Positions 48,568-59,342 of a DNA stretch of 64,000 bases are shown piece after piece. Source of the DNA: Wenzhouxiangella sp. XN79A (GTDB lineage Bacteria > Pseudomonadota > Gammaproteobacteria > Xanthomonadales > Wenzhouxiangellaceae); assembly GCF_012272825.1 (NCBI RefSeq), contig NZ_JAAWWS010000153.1, positions 92,218 through 156,217 on the forward strand. The letters run 5' to 3'. Below the pieces are notes generated by a model, which saw only the letters and a list, made by a program, of their open reading frames with translations, did not search any database and was not told where the DNA came from. Every line of letters starts with the position of its first letter. The first letter of the stretch is position 1. The translations under genes were made by a program, and so were the position numbers.

Positions 48568-50892
48568 ATGTTCACGACCACGATTCGAAGCACCGCCCTG
48601 CTGGCCGCCCTGCTGACGATCATCACGTCGCCGGCCCGGGCCGATGGATTCACCGGCGCGCTCAGCGGCAGCTGGTGGAACCCCGACCGGAACGGCGAGG
48701 GCCAGTTCATCGGCATCCAGCAGAGCGGCGATCGACGCATCGCCATCGTCGCCTACTTCACCTATGACGATGAGGGCCGGCCGGACTGGATGGTCGGCAA
48801 CGTCGACTTCGAGGACGGGGCGACGACGCTGGACGTGCCGATGATCTCGGCCCGCGGCGCGCGGTTCGGAGCGGGCTTCGACCCGACCGACGTCGTGACC
48901 GAGGACGCCGGCCGGGTCGAACTGAGCTTCATCGACTGCGGCCGGATGGGCTTCCGCCACGTGCGGGGCGACGACAGCCTGGCGTTCGAGCTGGAGCGCC
49001 TGGTCGGGCCGAACGCCGGCGGCGCCTGCGACGGCACCGGATCCGAACCCGGCGGCTTCGACTGGACCGGCGCGCACACCGGCGCCTGGTGGGACCCGGC
49101 ACGCGGCGGCGAAGGCCAGTTCCTGGCCGTCGAAACGCTCGGCGACCGGCGCGTCGCGACGCTGTACTACTTCACCTTCGACGACGAAGGCCATCCGAGC
49201 TGGCGCGTCGGCGCCGCCGATCTCGCGGCCGTCGATGAGGCACCGGACGCTCAGCCGCTGCGCATTCCGCTGGTCACGGGTTCCGGGGCGCGATTCGGTG
49301 CCGCCTTCGACCCGGCCGACGTGGTCCGGACGCCGGCCGGCCTGGCCACGCTGCATCCCACGGCCTGCGAGACGGTCCGGCTGCGCCTGGAGGGCAAGGT
49401 CACGTTCGGCCTGACCCTGGACCGGCTCGGCGGCGGACCGCTGGGCCTGCCCTGCCCGATCGAGCCCGTGACTCCCAGCAGCCTCGACCAGAGGCTGGCC
49501 GGCCTGATCGAGACGCATGGGCTGACCGGCGACCCCAGCGCGGGCCTGGACCTGCCCGGCATCGACGCCCCGCTGGCCGAGCTCGGAAAGCTGCTGTTCT
49601 TCAGCAAGGGCCTCGGGGCCGAGCTCGATGCCGCCTGCGCGTCCTGCCACCACCCGGCCTTCGCCGGCGCCGACGGCCTGGCGCTGTCGATCGGCCCGGG
49701 CGCGGTCGATCCCGATGTCGTCGGCCCCGGCCGCCGTCGCGCCGACGGCGAAATCCCGATGCACCGCAACACGCCGACCTTCTTCAACACCGGCCTGTTC
49801 GACCGCGGCCTGTTCTGGGATTCGCGCGTCGAACAGCTCACCGCCGAAGACGGCAGCCCCGCCGGCATCCGGACGCCGGCCACGGCGCTCGGCGAGGCCG
49901 ACCCGAACGCCGGGCCGAACCTGCTCGCCGCCCAGGCCCGCTTCCCGGTCGGCGCGCCCGACGAGATGCGCGGCGGCGCGCTGCCCGGGCGCAGCCTCGG
50001 CGAGGTCCATACGTGGCTGGCCGAGCGCCTCGGTGACTACGGCGACGGCGCCGGCCTGCTGCCGCCGTCGGACTGGCTGGAAAGGTTCCGGGCCGCCTTC
50101 GACAGCGACGCGCCGGCCGACGAGCTGATCACCTTCGACAACGTCGCCGTGGCGCTCGGCGAGTACCAGCGCTCGGCGGTGTTCGTCGAGAGCCCGTGGT
50201 CGCACTACGTCCGCGGCGACCTCGACGCGATCGATGAACAGGCCAGGACCGGCGCGCTGCTGTTCTTCAGTACCGTCGAGGACGGCGGCATGAACTGCGT
50301 CCTCTGCCACTCGGGCGACCTGTTCACCAATCTCGAACACCGTCGGATCGGCTTCCCCCAGGTCGGTCCCGGGTTCGGCGACGGCGTCAATGATGATTTC
50401 GGCCGCGAGCGCGAGACCGGCGAGGCCGCCGACCATCGCTCCTTCCGCGTGCCCAGCCTGCTGAACATCGACCGCACGGCCCCCTACGGCCACAGCGGCA
50501 TGTACAACTCGCTGGGCAACGTCATGGGTCACTACTTCAACCCCGACGGCACCGTCATCAGCCAGATGATCGGCCGGACCTGGTGCACCCTTCCGCCGTT
50601 CGATACCCAGCCCGATTGCGAAGACGGTGCCGACGTCGCGTTCGACAACAGTCGGGCCGCGCTGGCCACCATGCAGGACGAGCGAGTCGAGCGGCCGGAC
50701 ATCGCGATGCCGCCGATCCCGACCGAACTCAGCGCCCAGGAAAACTTCGACGCCGTCGTCGCCTTCCTCGAAACGCTGACCGACCCCTGCCTGCTGGAGC
50801 CGGCCTGCTACGGCCGCTGGACCCCGGCCCCCGAGGAAGCACCGGACGATCTACAGCTCGATGCGGTCGATGCCGACGGCCGACCCCTCTGA
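48568..50892 (+). CDS. Di-haem peroxidase (MauG/CcpA-like) with duplicated N-terminal domain
   Basis: 774 residues, exported (signal peptide to about residue 22). The C-terminal ~450 residues form a di-haem cytochrome c peroxidase/MauG-like domain, with haem-binding CASCHH near 356 and CVLCHS near 577. Before it are two related ~150-residue beta-rich repeats, each opening with SGSWWNPDRNGEGQF or TGAWWDPARGGEGQF and continuing YFTYDDEGRPDWMVG or YFTFDDEGHPSWRVG. This fusion is unusual. Such proteins oxidise proteins or detoxify peroxide in the periplasm. ATG 48568 starts the signal peptide; the Met at 48454 adds an unlikely leader. Confidence 0.9.
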   Translation: MFTTTIRSTALLAALLTIITSPARADGFTGALSGSWWNPDRNGEGQFIGIQQSGDRRIAIVAYFTYDDEGRPDWMVGNVDFEDGATTLDVPMISARGARFGAGFDPTDVVTEDAGRVELSFIDCGRMGFRHVRGDDSLAFELERLVGPNAGGACDGTGSEPGGFDWTGAHTGAWWDPARGGEGQFLAVETLGDRRVATLYYFTFDDEGHPSWRVGAADLAAVDEAPDAQPLRIPLVTGSGARFGAAFDPADVVRTPAGLATLHPTACETVRLRLEGKVTFGLTLDRLGGGPLGLPCPIEPVTPSSLDQRLAGLIETHGLTGDPSAGLDLPGIDAPLAELGKLLFFSKGLGAELDAACASCHHPAFAGADGLALSIGPGAVDPDVVGPGRRRADGEIPMHRNTPTFFNTGLFDRGLFWDSRVEQLTAEDGSPAGIRTPATALGEADPNAGPNLLAAQARFPVGAPDEMRGGALPGRSLGEVHTWLAERLGDYGDGAGLLPPSDWLERFRAAFDSDAPADELITFDNVAVALGEYQRSAVFVESPWSHYVRGDLDAIDEQARTGALLFFSTVEDGGMNCVLCHSGDLFTNLEHRRIGFPQVGPGFGDGVNDDFGRERETGEAADHRSFRVPSLLNIDRTAPYGHSGMYNSLGNVMGHYFNPDGTVISQMIGRTWCTLPPFDTQPDCEDGADVAFDNSRAALATMQDERVERPDIAMPPIPTELSAQENFDAVVAFLETLTDPCLLEPACYGRWTPAPEEAPDDLQLDAVDADGRPL

Positions 50893-51028
50893 CGTCTCCG
50901 TCACGGCCGGCCCGGGGCGTTCCCGGCCGGCCGCTGTCGGCCCTGCGCCGGGCCGTATTGATCTTCGTTAACGAACCGATCCCGATGGATGCTACGGTCG
51001 GAGGCCTCTCGAACGAAGGGCAGCGAAG

Positions 51029-51793
51029 ATGTCCGGAACTTCCACAGCGAAACAGGCCGAACTCCACCGCATGGTGATGGACAAGCACGTCTGCCCGTAC
51101 GGCCTGAAGAGCAAGCACCTGCTGAACAAGCACGGCTTCGAGGTCGACGATCACTGGCTGACCACGCGCGAGGAAACGGACGCGTTCAAGGAGAAGCACG
51201 GCGTGTCGACCACGCCGCAGGCCTTCATCGGCGGCGAGCGGATCGGCGGCTACGACGAGCTCCGCGAGTACTTCGGCGAATCCCGGCCGGACAAGCAGGA
51301 GACCAGCTACCGCCCCGTGCTGGCGATCTTCGCGACGGCCCTTCTGATCGGCCTGGCGATCAGCTGGATGGCCTTCGGCACGGTGCTGACCGTGCGCATG
51401 CCGGAACTGTTCGTCGCCACCGCCATGTGCCTGCTCGGCCTCCAGAAGCTGCAGGACGTCGAGAGCTTCAGCACGATGTTCCTGAACTACGACCTGCTGG
51501 CGCGCCGCTGGGTGCCCTACGGCTACCTGTATCCCTTCGGCGAAACGCTGGCCGGCGTCCTGATGATCGCCGGCGCGCTGATCTGGCTGGCCGCGCCGAT
51601 CGCGCTGTTCATCGGCACCGTCGGCGCGATCTCGGTCTTCCGCGCGGTCTACGTGGAGAAGCGCGAACTCAAGTGCGCTTGCGTCGGCGGCAACAGCAAC
51701 GTGCCGCTGGGTTTCGTCTCGCTGACCGAGAACCTGATCATGATGCTGATGGGCCTGTGGATGCCGATCCGGATGTACCTCCTCGGGGGCTGA
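51029..51793 (+). CDS. Glutaredoxin-like domain fused to MauE/DoxX-type membrane domain
   Basis: 254 residues. The N-terminal glutaredoxin fold (about 10-85) has an active-site CPYG (C22; the second Cys is Gly, so monothiol) and TTPQAFIGGERIGGYDEL, the glutathione-binding cis-Pro region. Four helices (about 95-250) form a MauE/DoxX-like membrane domain with a CAC pair near the end. It probably passes electrons or thiol groups across the membrane. It lies 136 bases after the MauG-like peroxidase. MauE and MauG both occur in methylamine dehydrogenase loci, but no mauA/B is here. Confidence 0.88.
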   Translation: MSGTSTAKQAELHRMVMDKHVCPYGLKSKHLLNKHGFEVDDHWLTTREETDAFKEKHGVSTTPQAFIGGERIGGYDELREYFGESRPDKQETSYRPVLAIFATALLIGLAISWMAFGTVLTVRMPELFVATAMCLLGLQKLQDVESFSTMFLNYDLLARRWVPYGYLYPFGETLAGVLMIAGALIWLAAPIALFIGTVGAISVFRAVYVEKRELKCACVGGNSNVPLGFVSLTENLIMMLMGLWMPIRMYLLGG

Positions 51794-51841
51794 CCCGGCC
51801 CGGCGTTTCGCCCCCACCGGGCCCGTTGGCCCGCAGCGCGT

Positions 51842-52168
51842 CTACAGTGCGTAGAACGCCATCCAGACCAGCGCGTAGGCCGACAGCGCAGCCACCCGCA
51901 TCGTCCGCTCCTGCGAGGTGCCGACATCGACCGGGCTGCCGCTCCAGCGGACGAGCCGGTAGGCCACCGCAACGGCCGCCAGCCCGACGGCGCCGGTGAC
52001 CAGGAACAACAGCGCGACGGTCGTGGCCGCGACATCGCCCCAGGCGCGGATCACGCTGACGAACGGCAGCAGGGAGACCAGCGCCCAGACCGTCAGGATG
52101 GGCGCGACCATCGACCAGATAACGACTTCGAAAAGACTGCTGCGCGCTCTTTCGTTGGACTCGGTCAT
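51842..52168 (-). CDS. Hypothetical three-helix membrane protein
   Basis: 108 residues from ATG 52168 (an in-frame ATG at 52192 adds eight). Three hydrophobic stretches (about 14-36, 48-72 and 88-107) with basic loops. No recognised family. It is divergent from the S9 peptidase gene. GAGG lies about 11 bases before the chosen start. A real coding gene is likely from the membrane pattern, but no function is evident. Confidence 0.6.
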   Translation of the reverse strand: MTESNERARSSLFEVVIWSMVAPILTVWALVSLLPFVSVIRAWGDVAATTVALLFLVTGAVGLAAVAVAYRLVRWSGSPVDVGTSQERTMRVAALSAYALVWMAFYAL

Positions 52169-52424
52169 GCGATCAGGGCCTCGGTTCACCATGAGAAGAA
52201 GGGGGCGGAACTGCGACGCGGCAATCTAGGCGCGGCTGCGTCGCCGGCACGTGATGGACGGTCCGAAGGCTGTTCCGCTGCCCCCCCAACGCCGGCATCG
52301 TGGGGCCGTACCGACCCGGTGCCGCGCCGAGCTGCCGCTGACCGCCAGTGACCTCTGGACTATGGTCATCGGCGACGGACGCGGATAGCCTGTGGTCTCC
52401 CCATATCGCTCCGAGGATCTGGTC

Positions 52425-55175
<2,751 letters not shown>

Positions 55176-55203
55176 ACGACCGCCCACAGGCACCCCACCC
55201 CGG

Positions 55204-55234
55204 CCCCGGCGAGCCCTGCTCGTCGGGGTTTTTT
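55204..55234 (+). terminator. Rho-independent terminator after the S9 peptidase gene
   Basis: A 10-bp stem (CCCCGGCGAG pairing with CTCGTCGGGG, one G-T) with a 5-base loop is followed by six T at 55229-55234, about 30 bases past the stop. It also marks the border between chromosome-like genes and the cassette region, whose first attC starts 4 bases later. Confidence 0.92.
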
Positions 55235-55237
55235 CAT

Positions 55238-55324
55238 GTCCAACGTCTGAGCTAAGCAGCGCGGCTTTAGCCGCGTCCGGTGGAGGCCCGAAGGGCCGGA
55301 ACGTACTTGAGCGACTTGTTAGGC
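55238..55324 (-). repeat. Integron attC site 1
   Basis: Minus-strand 87-base recombination site. R'' GCCTAAC (55324-55318) and R' GTTGGAC (55244-55238) fit RYYYAAC/GTTRRRY. L'' GTCGCTCAAG and L' complement GTCTGAGCTAAG pair with one extra C in L'', the extrahelical base typical of attC. Two internal hairpins (CGGCCCTTCGGGCC and CGCGGCTAAAGCCGCG) lie between. The gene stop codon (TAA) is inside R''. It differs from attC 2 internally by one base (55258). Confidence 0.93.
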
Positions 55325-55744
55325 ACTTTCACTATCTCCTCGAGCACTCAGCCCTCGCAATGCAACGTGCGCGACATACAGATACAAACTTCCGCCGATA
55401 ACGGGCAAGATCCGACTTTCATAAAGTCCGAAGCAGATTATGAGTACTGAGACAGCTCCGAAAGAGTGGATGAACCCCTCCATAACCCAAGCTGGCAGAA
55501 GCCCGTCATCCTTAGCACGTCCCCGCCCGGTCAGAGACCGATAGGCCAGAAGAAGGAAAAAGTAGAGCAAGCCCGCACTTGCGCTGACGACAACTACAGC
55601 AACGGCGTTTAGTGATGCTGGGTCTGCTACAAGTTGGACGAGAGACCAGAAGAGAACCCATCCAGGCGCAAAAGCGGCAAATCGGCAGAAGCCTGCACCC
55701 AACAGTCGCAAAAAAATTGGAATCTCAGTCTTCGCCAAGTTCAT
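55319..55744 (-). CDS. Cassette gene: hypothetical membrane protein (141 aa)
   Basis: 141 residues with about four helices and a short basic loop (YRSLTGRGRAKDDG). ATG 55744 lies 2 bases after a GTTAGGC core and the stop codon falls inside attC 1, the usual layout of an integron cassette. The base composition is lower in GC than neighbouring chromosomal genes. No family is recognised. Its cassette position is well supported; its function is unknown. Confidence 0.82.
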   Translation of the reverse strand: MNLAKTEIPIFLRLLGAGFCRFAAFAPGWVLFWSLVQLVADPASLNAVAVVVVSASAGLLYFFLLLAYRSLTGRGRAKDDGLLPAWVMEGFIHSFGAVSVLIICFGLYESRILPVIGGSLYLYVAHVALRGLSARGDSESA

Positions 55745-55746
55745 GT

Positions 55747-55807
55747 GCCTAACTAAAATTTAGGCAGCTGAAATGCCGTGTAATGGATATTCGGTCGAGA
55801 ATGACAG
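55747..55807 (-). repeat. attI-like site 1 before cassette gene
   Basis: On the minus strand a small hairpin (GGCA...TGCC) is followed by TAAATTTTA and the core GTTAGGC (55753-55747). The spacing matches the end of class 1 attI, which I recall as hairpin-TAAAACAAA-GTTAGGC. A related copy is at 58776-58834. No integrase gene lies beside it. The attI reading is inference. Confidence 0.55.
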
Positions 55808-56063
55808 ATAGTGTCCGGAGCTAACCCACAAGCAACTGCAGAGACTTGAATCTTCGACCCAATACCAACTTCACCAAGCGGCGTTAACCGGCGAATGGGC
55901 CGGTTAATCTTCGTGAGTCGCACTCGATCGACTGTCATGTTCCGGACGCCCCAGCTGCCAAGCCGAACCTGATCATGCCGCAGACGCGCGCGCGAGGCAA
56001 GCCGCGTCCCCTCGAGACCTGCCCTGCGACGAACGCCTGCAGTCCATCGGGCGGCGGCCGGGT
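55808..56063. other. Leader region related to the one at 58835-59040; no supported gene
   Basis: Non-coding by appearance. It shares short stretches (for example CAGCTGCCAAGCC and CGCCG-rich blocks) with the matching region upstream of the second cassette, so both probably came from one ancestral leader. It could hold a cassette promoter. No integrase remnant was recognised on either strand. Confidence 0.5.
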
Positions 56064-56780
56064 TCAGGCGGCGGCCGCTCGTGGGTATGTCTTGATGGCG
56101 ACACCGCCCAGCACGGCGATGCCGACCCCGGAAAGCCCCAGCACCGCCCCGTTCAACGGATCGAGGTTCGAGACGATGACGCCGACCAGCGCCCAGATCA
56201 CCGCGGCCGAATATTCCGGCGTATCCGGCCGCGCGCGCTGGACGAACACGGCGATCACCAGCGCCAGGGAAATGCAGAGCACGGCCGCCGTCGTGCCGCC
56301 GACCCACCCGTAGCCGGCCAGCATCAGCCCCAACGCGACCGAGCTGGCCGCGGTCAGCCAGCCGGCGTACAGCGCGATCGGCGAGCGCAGCCCGACCCGG
56401 TCGTCCTTGCCGGCGGCCCTCAAGGCCAGCACGGCCGTGGCCAGCATGATCCAGATCAGCACCGTCGCGGCCGCCACCGATCGGTTGGCCACGGGGATCC
56501 ACGCCGCGCCGACCGCAAGGCTGGCGATCAACGGCCAGCGCGCCGCGTCCCAGCCCGGATGCGACGCGCGTTTCACCACGCCGAACACCGCGCCGGCCAG
56601 CAGCGCCAGGTAGATCAGACCCCAGATCGAAAACGCATAGCCCGCCGGCTGGACCGGCGGATCGACCTGCGGAATCGGGAACTGACCGGCCGAGAACCCG
56701 TTGAAGCCGCTGCTGAGCACCGGCGAAACCAGGAACGCGACGGCCGTCAGGAGCGTGAGGATTGCCTTGAATCGTTGCAT
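56064..56780 (-). CDS. TspO/MBR-like tryptophan-rich sensory-type membrane protein
   Basis: 238 residues from ATG 56780. About seven helices; the first part ends in the conserved QVDPPVQPAGYAFSIWGLIYLALLAG, which fits TspO/MBR-related proteins of the longer bacterial type. TspO proteins bind porphyrins and respond to light or oxygen. The open frame continues upstream into a DUF1428 remnant, so the start was set at the Met that opens the first hydrophobic helix. It is GC-rich like the chromosome. No attC borders it. Confidence 0.8.
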   Translation of the reverse strand: MQRFKAILTLLTAVAFLVSPVLSSGFNGFSAGQFPIPQVDPPVQPAGYAFSIWGLIYLALLAGAVFGVVKRASHPGWDAARWPLIASLAVGAAWIPVANRSVAAATVLIWIMLATAVLALRAAGKDDRVGLRSPIALYAGWLTAASSVALGLMLAGYGWVGGTTAAVLCISLALVIAVFVQRARPDTPEYSAAVIWALVGVIVSNLDPLNGAVLGLSGVGIAVLGGVAIKTYPRAAAA

Positions 56781-56924
56781 GTCGAACCTGCAGCTTGCGG
56801 ATGGATGGCAGCGAGCGATGCGCAGGAAGACCGCGCGATTCTCGGAGCCTGCCAACGGTACACCGCCCGGGTCAAGGCCGCGCTGACCGGGGACAAGGAT
56901 CTCGCGGGAAAGGTGTATCCAGTG

Positions 56925-57188
56925 TACCTCCCTGTAGGCCATGCGCTCGGCGTCGAAGCCCGCGCGCGACTCCAGGACCACCCAGCCGAATCCGATCGTC
57001 TCGTCCTCACCGGACGAAAGCAGGTCGATGAACGAGCGCGTCCCTTCCAGCGACATGTCGTCGCCCGCATACTCGTGGTAGGCGAGCGCGCCGTGCTCGA
57101 TCCAGATCCGGGCGACCGCTTCGGCCATCGACCGGTATCGTGCGATACGGCGAGTGGGAATCGGAAACACGAAACCATCGACGTAACG
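56925..57188 (-). pseudogene. DUF1428-family gene remnant
   Basis: About 88 codons of a DUF1428 protein are clear: RYVDGFVFPIPTRR, IWIEHGALAYHEYAGDD and ETIGFGWVVLESRA. Family members begin MxYVDGF, but the Met position reads CGT/TCC and no start codon lies near it. After MAYREVH the expected C-terminal ~30 residues are absent. It is therefore truncated at both ends. Family knowledge gives its intact size as about 115-120 residues. Confidence 0.75.
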
Positions 57189-57210
57189 GGACCTCGGCCT
57201 TCCGTGCGCT

Positions 57211-57882
57211 TCAGCGTGTCTGGTGATCTTCGGCCCGTACCGAGCGGCCACCCGACAGCGCTCGCCCGGCTCCATCGATACCGCTGCCTGTTTCCCGGTG
57301 CGGCCGGTAGGCGGTTTCCCTCGGCAGGTGGGCAACGAGCAGCTTCAGGTAGAACAGCGGAAGGAACCACTCCATGCCCGGTGGCGAGGCGAGCACGTAG
57401 AGACCCAGGACAACGCTGCCGGTATACATCGCCATCGCCACCGGTCGCTGGAGGTAGAGCGGCGAGACGAGGATCGCCAGGGCCGCGACCAGCAGGAACG
57501 ACCCTGTCGTGGCCAGCCACGGCCAATCCGCGGAGAGAAACAGCCACGCCACGACGGCGAGATGCGCGAGATGGACCAGAACGAAGCCGAAATGTTGCCG
57601 AACGCCCTGCCCCGGGCGGTGGTACCAGCGCTTGCCCGAAGAAGTGGCGTTGGTGATGATTCCGCCCACGATATCGAACGCCAGCACCGCGCACAGAAGG
57701 TACTGGACCGCCGACCAGGCGCCAACGGCATAGGCCGCATAGGCCACTGCCGCGCCGGAGGCCACCAGGGGCAACAGGAACTGCAGCACCAGTTCCGCCC
57801 GCGTGGCGCCGGGGCCCACGAACCGATCGAGGACCCCCCGAACCCCCTTGCGGGGACCTGGCGGCTGGCACTCAGTGTCCAT
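57211..57882 (-). CDS. Hypothetical multi-helix membrane protein
   Basis: 223 residues from ATG 57882. Five or six helices (from about residue 28 to 185), including FDIVGGIITNATSSGKRWYHRPGQG, a conserved-looking loop, and FYLKLLVAHLPRETAYRP after the last helix. The C-terminal ~35 residues are low complexity and may be extra. Not recognised as a family. It follows the SH3 cassette gene by 55 bases in the same direction, with no attC between. Confidence 0.65.
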   Translation of the reverse strand: MDTECQPPGPRKGVRGVLDRFVGPGATRAELVLQFLLPLVASGAAVAYAAYAVGAWSAVQYLLCAVLAFDIVGGIITNATSSGKRWYHRPGQGVRQHFGFVLVHLAHLAVVAWLFLSADWPWLATTGSFLLVAALAILVSPLYLQRPVAMAMYTGSVVLGLYVLASPPGMEWFLPLFYLKLLVAHLPRETAYRPHRETGSGIDGAGRALSGGRSVRAEDHQTR

Positions 57883-57937
57883 TCAGCTCACTCATCGAAG
57901 CAGACCTCGCCGTCGGCCTGCGGCGGAATTCCTGACT

Positions 57938-58303
57938 TCACGGATGTGCTTGCTGCAGATTCGCGAGCGGAACCCATCCCGACTCCGAGCAATCGGTCCT
58001 CGTGCACCAGGCCCAGCCGTTCAGCGCTCTCGTACCGACAAGCAGCTCGCCTTTTCGTACGTCAAGTTCCCGCGCTGTATAGTCTTCGAGCGCGCGAGCG
58101 TGCGTGCCGCTGACGATTTCGATGATCTGCGCCGGCACCCAACCACCCTTTTGCCCTTTTGCTTCACAGAACAGCCAGTCGTCCCAGCCTTCCGGGCCGT
58201 CGTATCGCTCGCCGACAACAAGGGAAGCCCCCTTATCGAAGGTAATGGGCTCTGGGTACTCACTGGTGTGGTCCCTGATTACAAGATAGTGCCTAACGTC
58301 CAT
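57938..58303 (-). CDS. Cassette gene: SH3-like domain protein
   Basis: 121 residues with two bacterial SH3-like segments (ITFDKGASLVVGERYDGPEGWDDWLFCEAKGQKGGWVPAQIIE and ARALEDYTARELDVRKGELLVG). AAGG lies 6 bases before ATG 58303. The gene starts 13 bases inside attC 2 in cassette orientation, so it is the next cassette downstream. Its own attC is missing before the membrane gene, so the cassette is truncated or fused. The ORF can be extended to a TTG at 58321 inside attC. Confidence 0.82.
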   Translation of the reverse strand: MDVRHYLVIRDHTSEYPEPITFDKGASLVVGERYDGPEGWDDWLFCEAKGQKGGWVPAQIIEIVSGTHARALEDYTARELDVRKGELLVGTRALNGWAWCTRTDCSESGWVPLANLQQAHP

Positions 58304-58315
58304 GTTGTGCCTTGC

Positions 58316-58402
58316 GGGCAACGTCTGAGCTAAGCGGCGCGGCTTTAGCCGCGTCCGGTGGAGGCCCGAAGGGCCGGAACGTACTTGAGCGACTTGTTAT
58401 GT
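58316..58402 (-). repeat. Integron attC site 2
   Basis: The 87-base minus-strand copy of attC 1, identical inside except one base (58336). R'' is ACATAAC (58402-58396) and R' is GTTGCCC (58322-58316), both slightly off consensus. The same extra C in L'' and the same two internal hairpins are present. It closes the cassette carrying the gene at 58404-58757. Confidence 0.9.
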
Positions 58403-58403
58403 T

Positions 58404-58757
58404 TCATGACTGCCCGAAGGCGATGTCGCGAGGAACGCCGTGCTTCAAAAGTTCCTCGTCGATTATTTCCATGAACATTCGCTGATTCTGGGGTGTGTTC
58501 TCCGTGAACCCAGCTTCCACGGTGAGGATTGCCACCACTAAACCTCTAAGGCCAATAACCTGGTCGGCAATGCTCATTAGAAACTGCTCTTGGTCCGCGT
58601 TAGGCAGTGCTGTAAAGCGGACGTGAATTAGCGCCCTATAGAGCTCCGGGCCGCTGATTCCTGGGTTTTCGGTCGAAAGAGATTCATAGCCTTGTGCGGC
58701 CCATCTGGCAGTGCCGCCGACCGCGCCCTTTCTCGCCAGCCACTTCATCATCCCCAC
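58404..58757 (-). CDS. Cassette gene: hypothetical protein (117 aa)
   Basis: 117 residues. GTG 58757 follows GGAGG by 6 bases; ATG 58751 is an alternative. It is a soluble, mixed alpha-helical protein with no recognised family. The stop lies two bases before the attC 2 R'' site and the start lies 18 bases after a GTTATGT core, a complete cassette arrangement. Composition is AT-richer than the chromosome. Function unknown. Confidence 0.82.
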   Translation of the reverse strand: MGMMKWLARKGAVGGTARWAAQGYESLSTENPGISGPELYRALIHVRFTALPNADQEQFLMSIADQVIGLRGLVVAILTVEAGFTENTPQNQRMFMEIIDEELLKHGVPRDIAFGQS

Positions 58758-58775
58758 TCTATGCCTCCAAGTGAA

Positions 58776-58834
58776 ACATAACTAGAATTTAGGAGGCGAA
58801 AACGCCTGGTAATGGATATTTCGTCGGAAGTGAC
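58776..58834 (-). repeat. attI-like site 2 before cassette gene
   Basis: Minus strand: hairpin GGCG-TTTT-CGCC, then TCC-TAAATTCTA and core GTTATGT (58782-58776). Compared with site 1 the hairpin pairs changed together (GGCA...TGCC to GGCG...CGCC), and GTAATGGATATT and TGAC are shared. The overall identity is about 75 percent, lower than for the two attC sites. It is attI-like by layout; no integrase is adjacent. Confidence 0.55.
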
Positions 58835-59046
58835 GAACAAGGCGCGCCCTGGTGAGGGGAATGTTGTCAAGCGGCTACTTTGACGCCAGTCTTTCCGACC
58901 CAGCGCCGTCAATACACGGCGAAAACGCCGCATATCGCTCATCGAGTCCTCGGGTTTCGGGGTCACGGGTTCGAACCACTCAGCTGCCAAGCCTGGCTCG
59001 ATGATGCCGCAGGTCGGGCGTGCGGGCAAGCCCGCCGCGGCGGGTT

Positions 59047-59342
59047 CTACCCTGCTCGGCGTTGCGCCAGCCATCGATCCAGCTGGTCGGCGAAGGCCTT
59101 CCTGTCCCGGTTGCCCAGCGGCGGGAGTCCGCCGGTCTGAACGCCGCTGGCGCGCATCGAGTTGATGAAATCGCGGAGGTTCGGGCGCTGGCGGACGCTC
59201 TCTTTCGTATAGCGTTCGCCACGGGGCGTGACGACCGCCCCGCCCTTCTCGATGAGCTCGGCGGCCAGCGGCATGTCGGCGGTCGCGACCAGGTCGCCGG
59301 GGCTGTAGCGGCGTGCGATGTCGTCATGGGCGGCATGGCCCA
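59047..59342 (-). pseudogene. 5'-truncated DUF188 (YaiI/YqxD-type) gene
   Basis: About 97 codons match the C-terminal two-thirds of DUF188 proteins: HDDIARRYSPGDLVATADMPLAAELIEKG, TPRGERYTKESV and RASGVQTGGLPPL...DQLDRWL. The first ~55 residues, including the IWVDADACP motif, are gone. The break is exactly at the stop codon of the amidohydrolase gene. It is paralogous to the second remnant at 60896-61335. Confidence 0.85.

Noticed and set aside
48568..51793. Methylamine dehydrogenase (mau) operon
   Set aside because: Only MauG-like and MauE-like proteins are present; the structural genes are absent.
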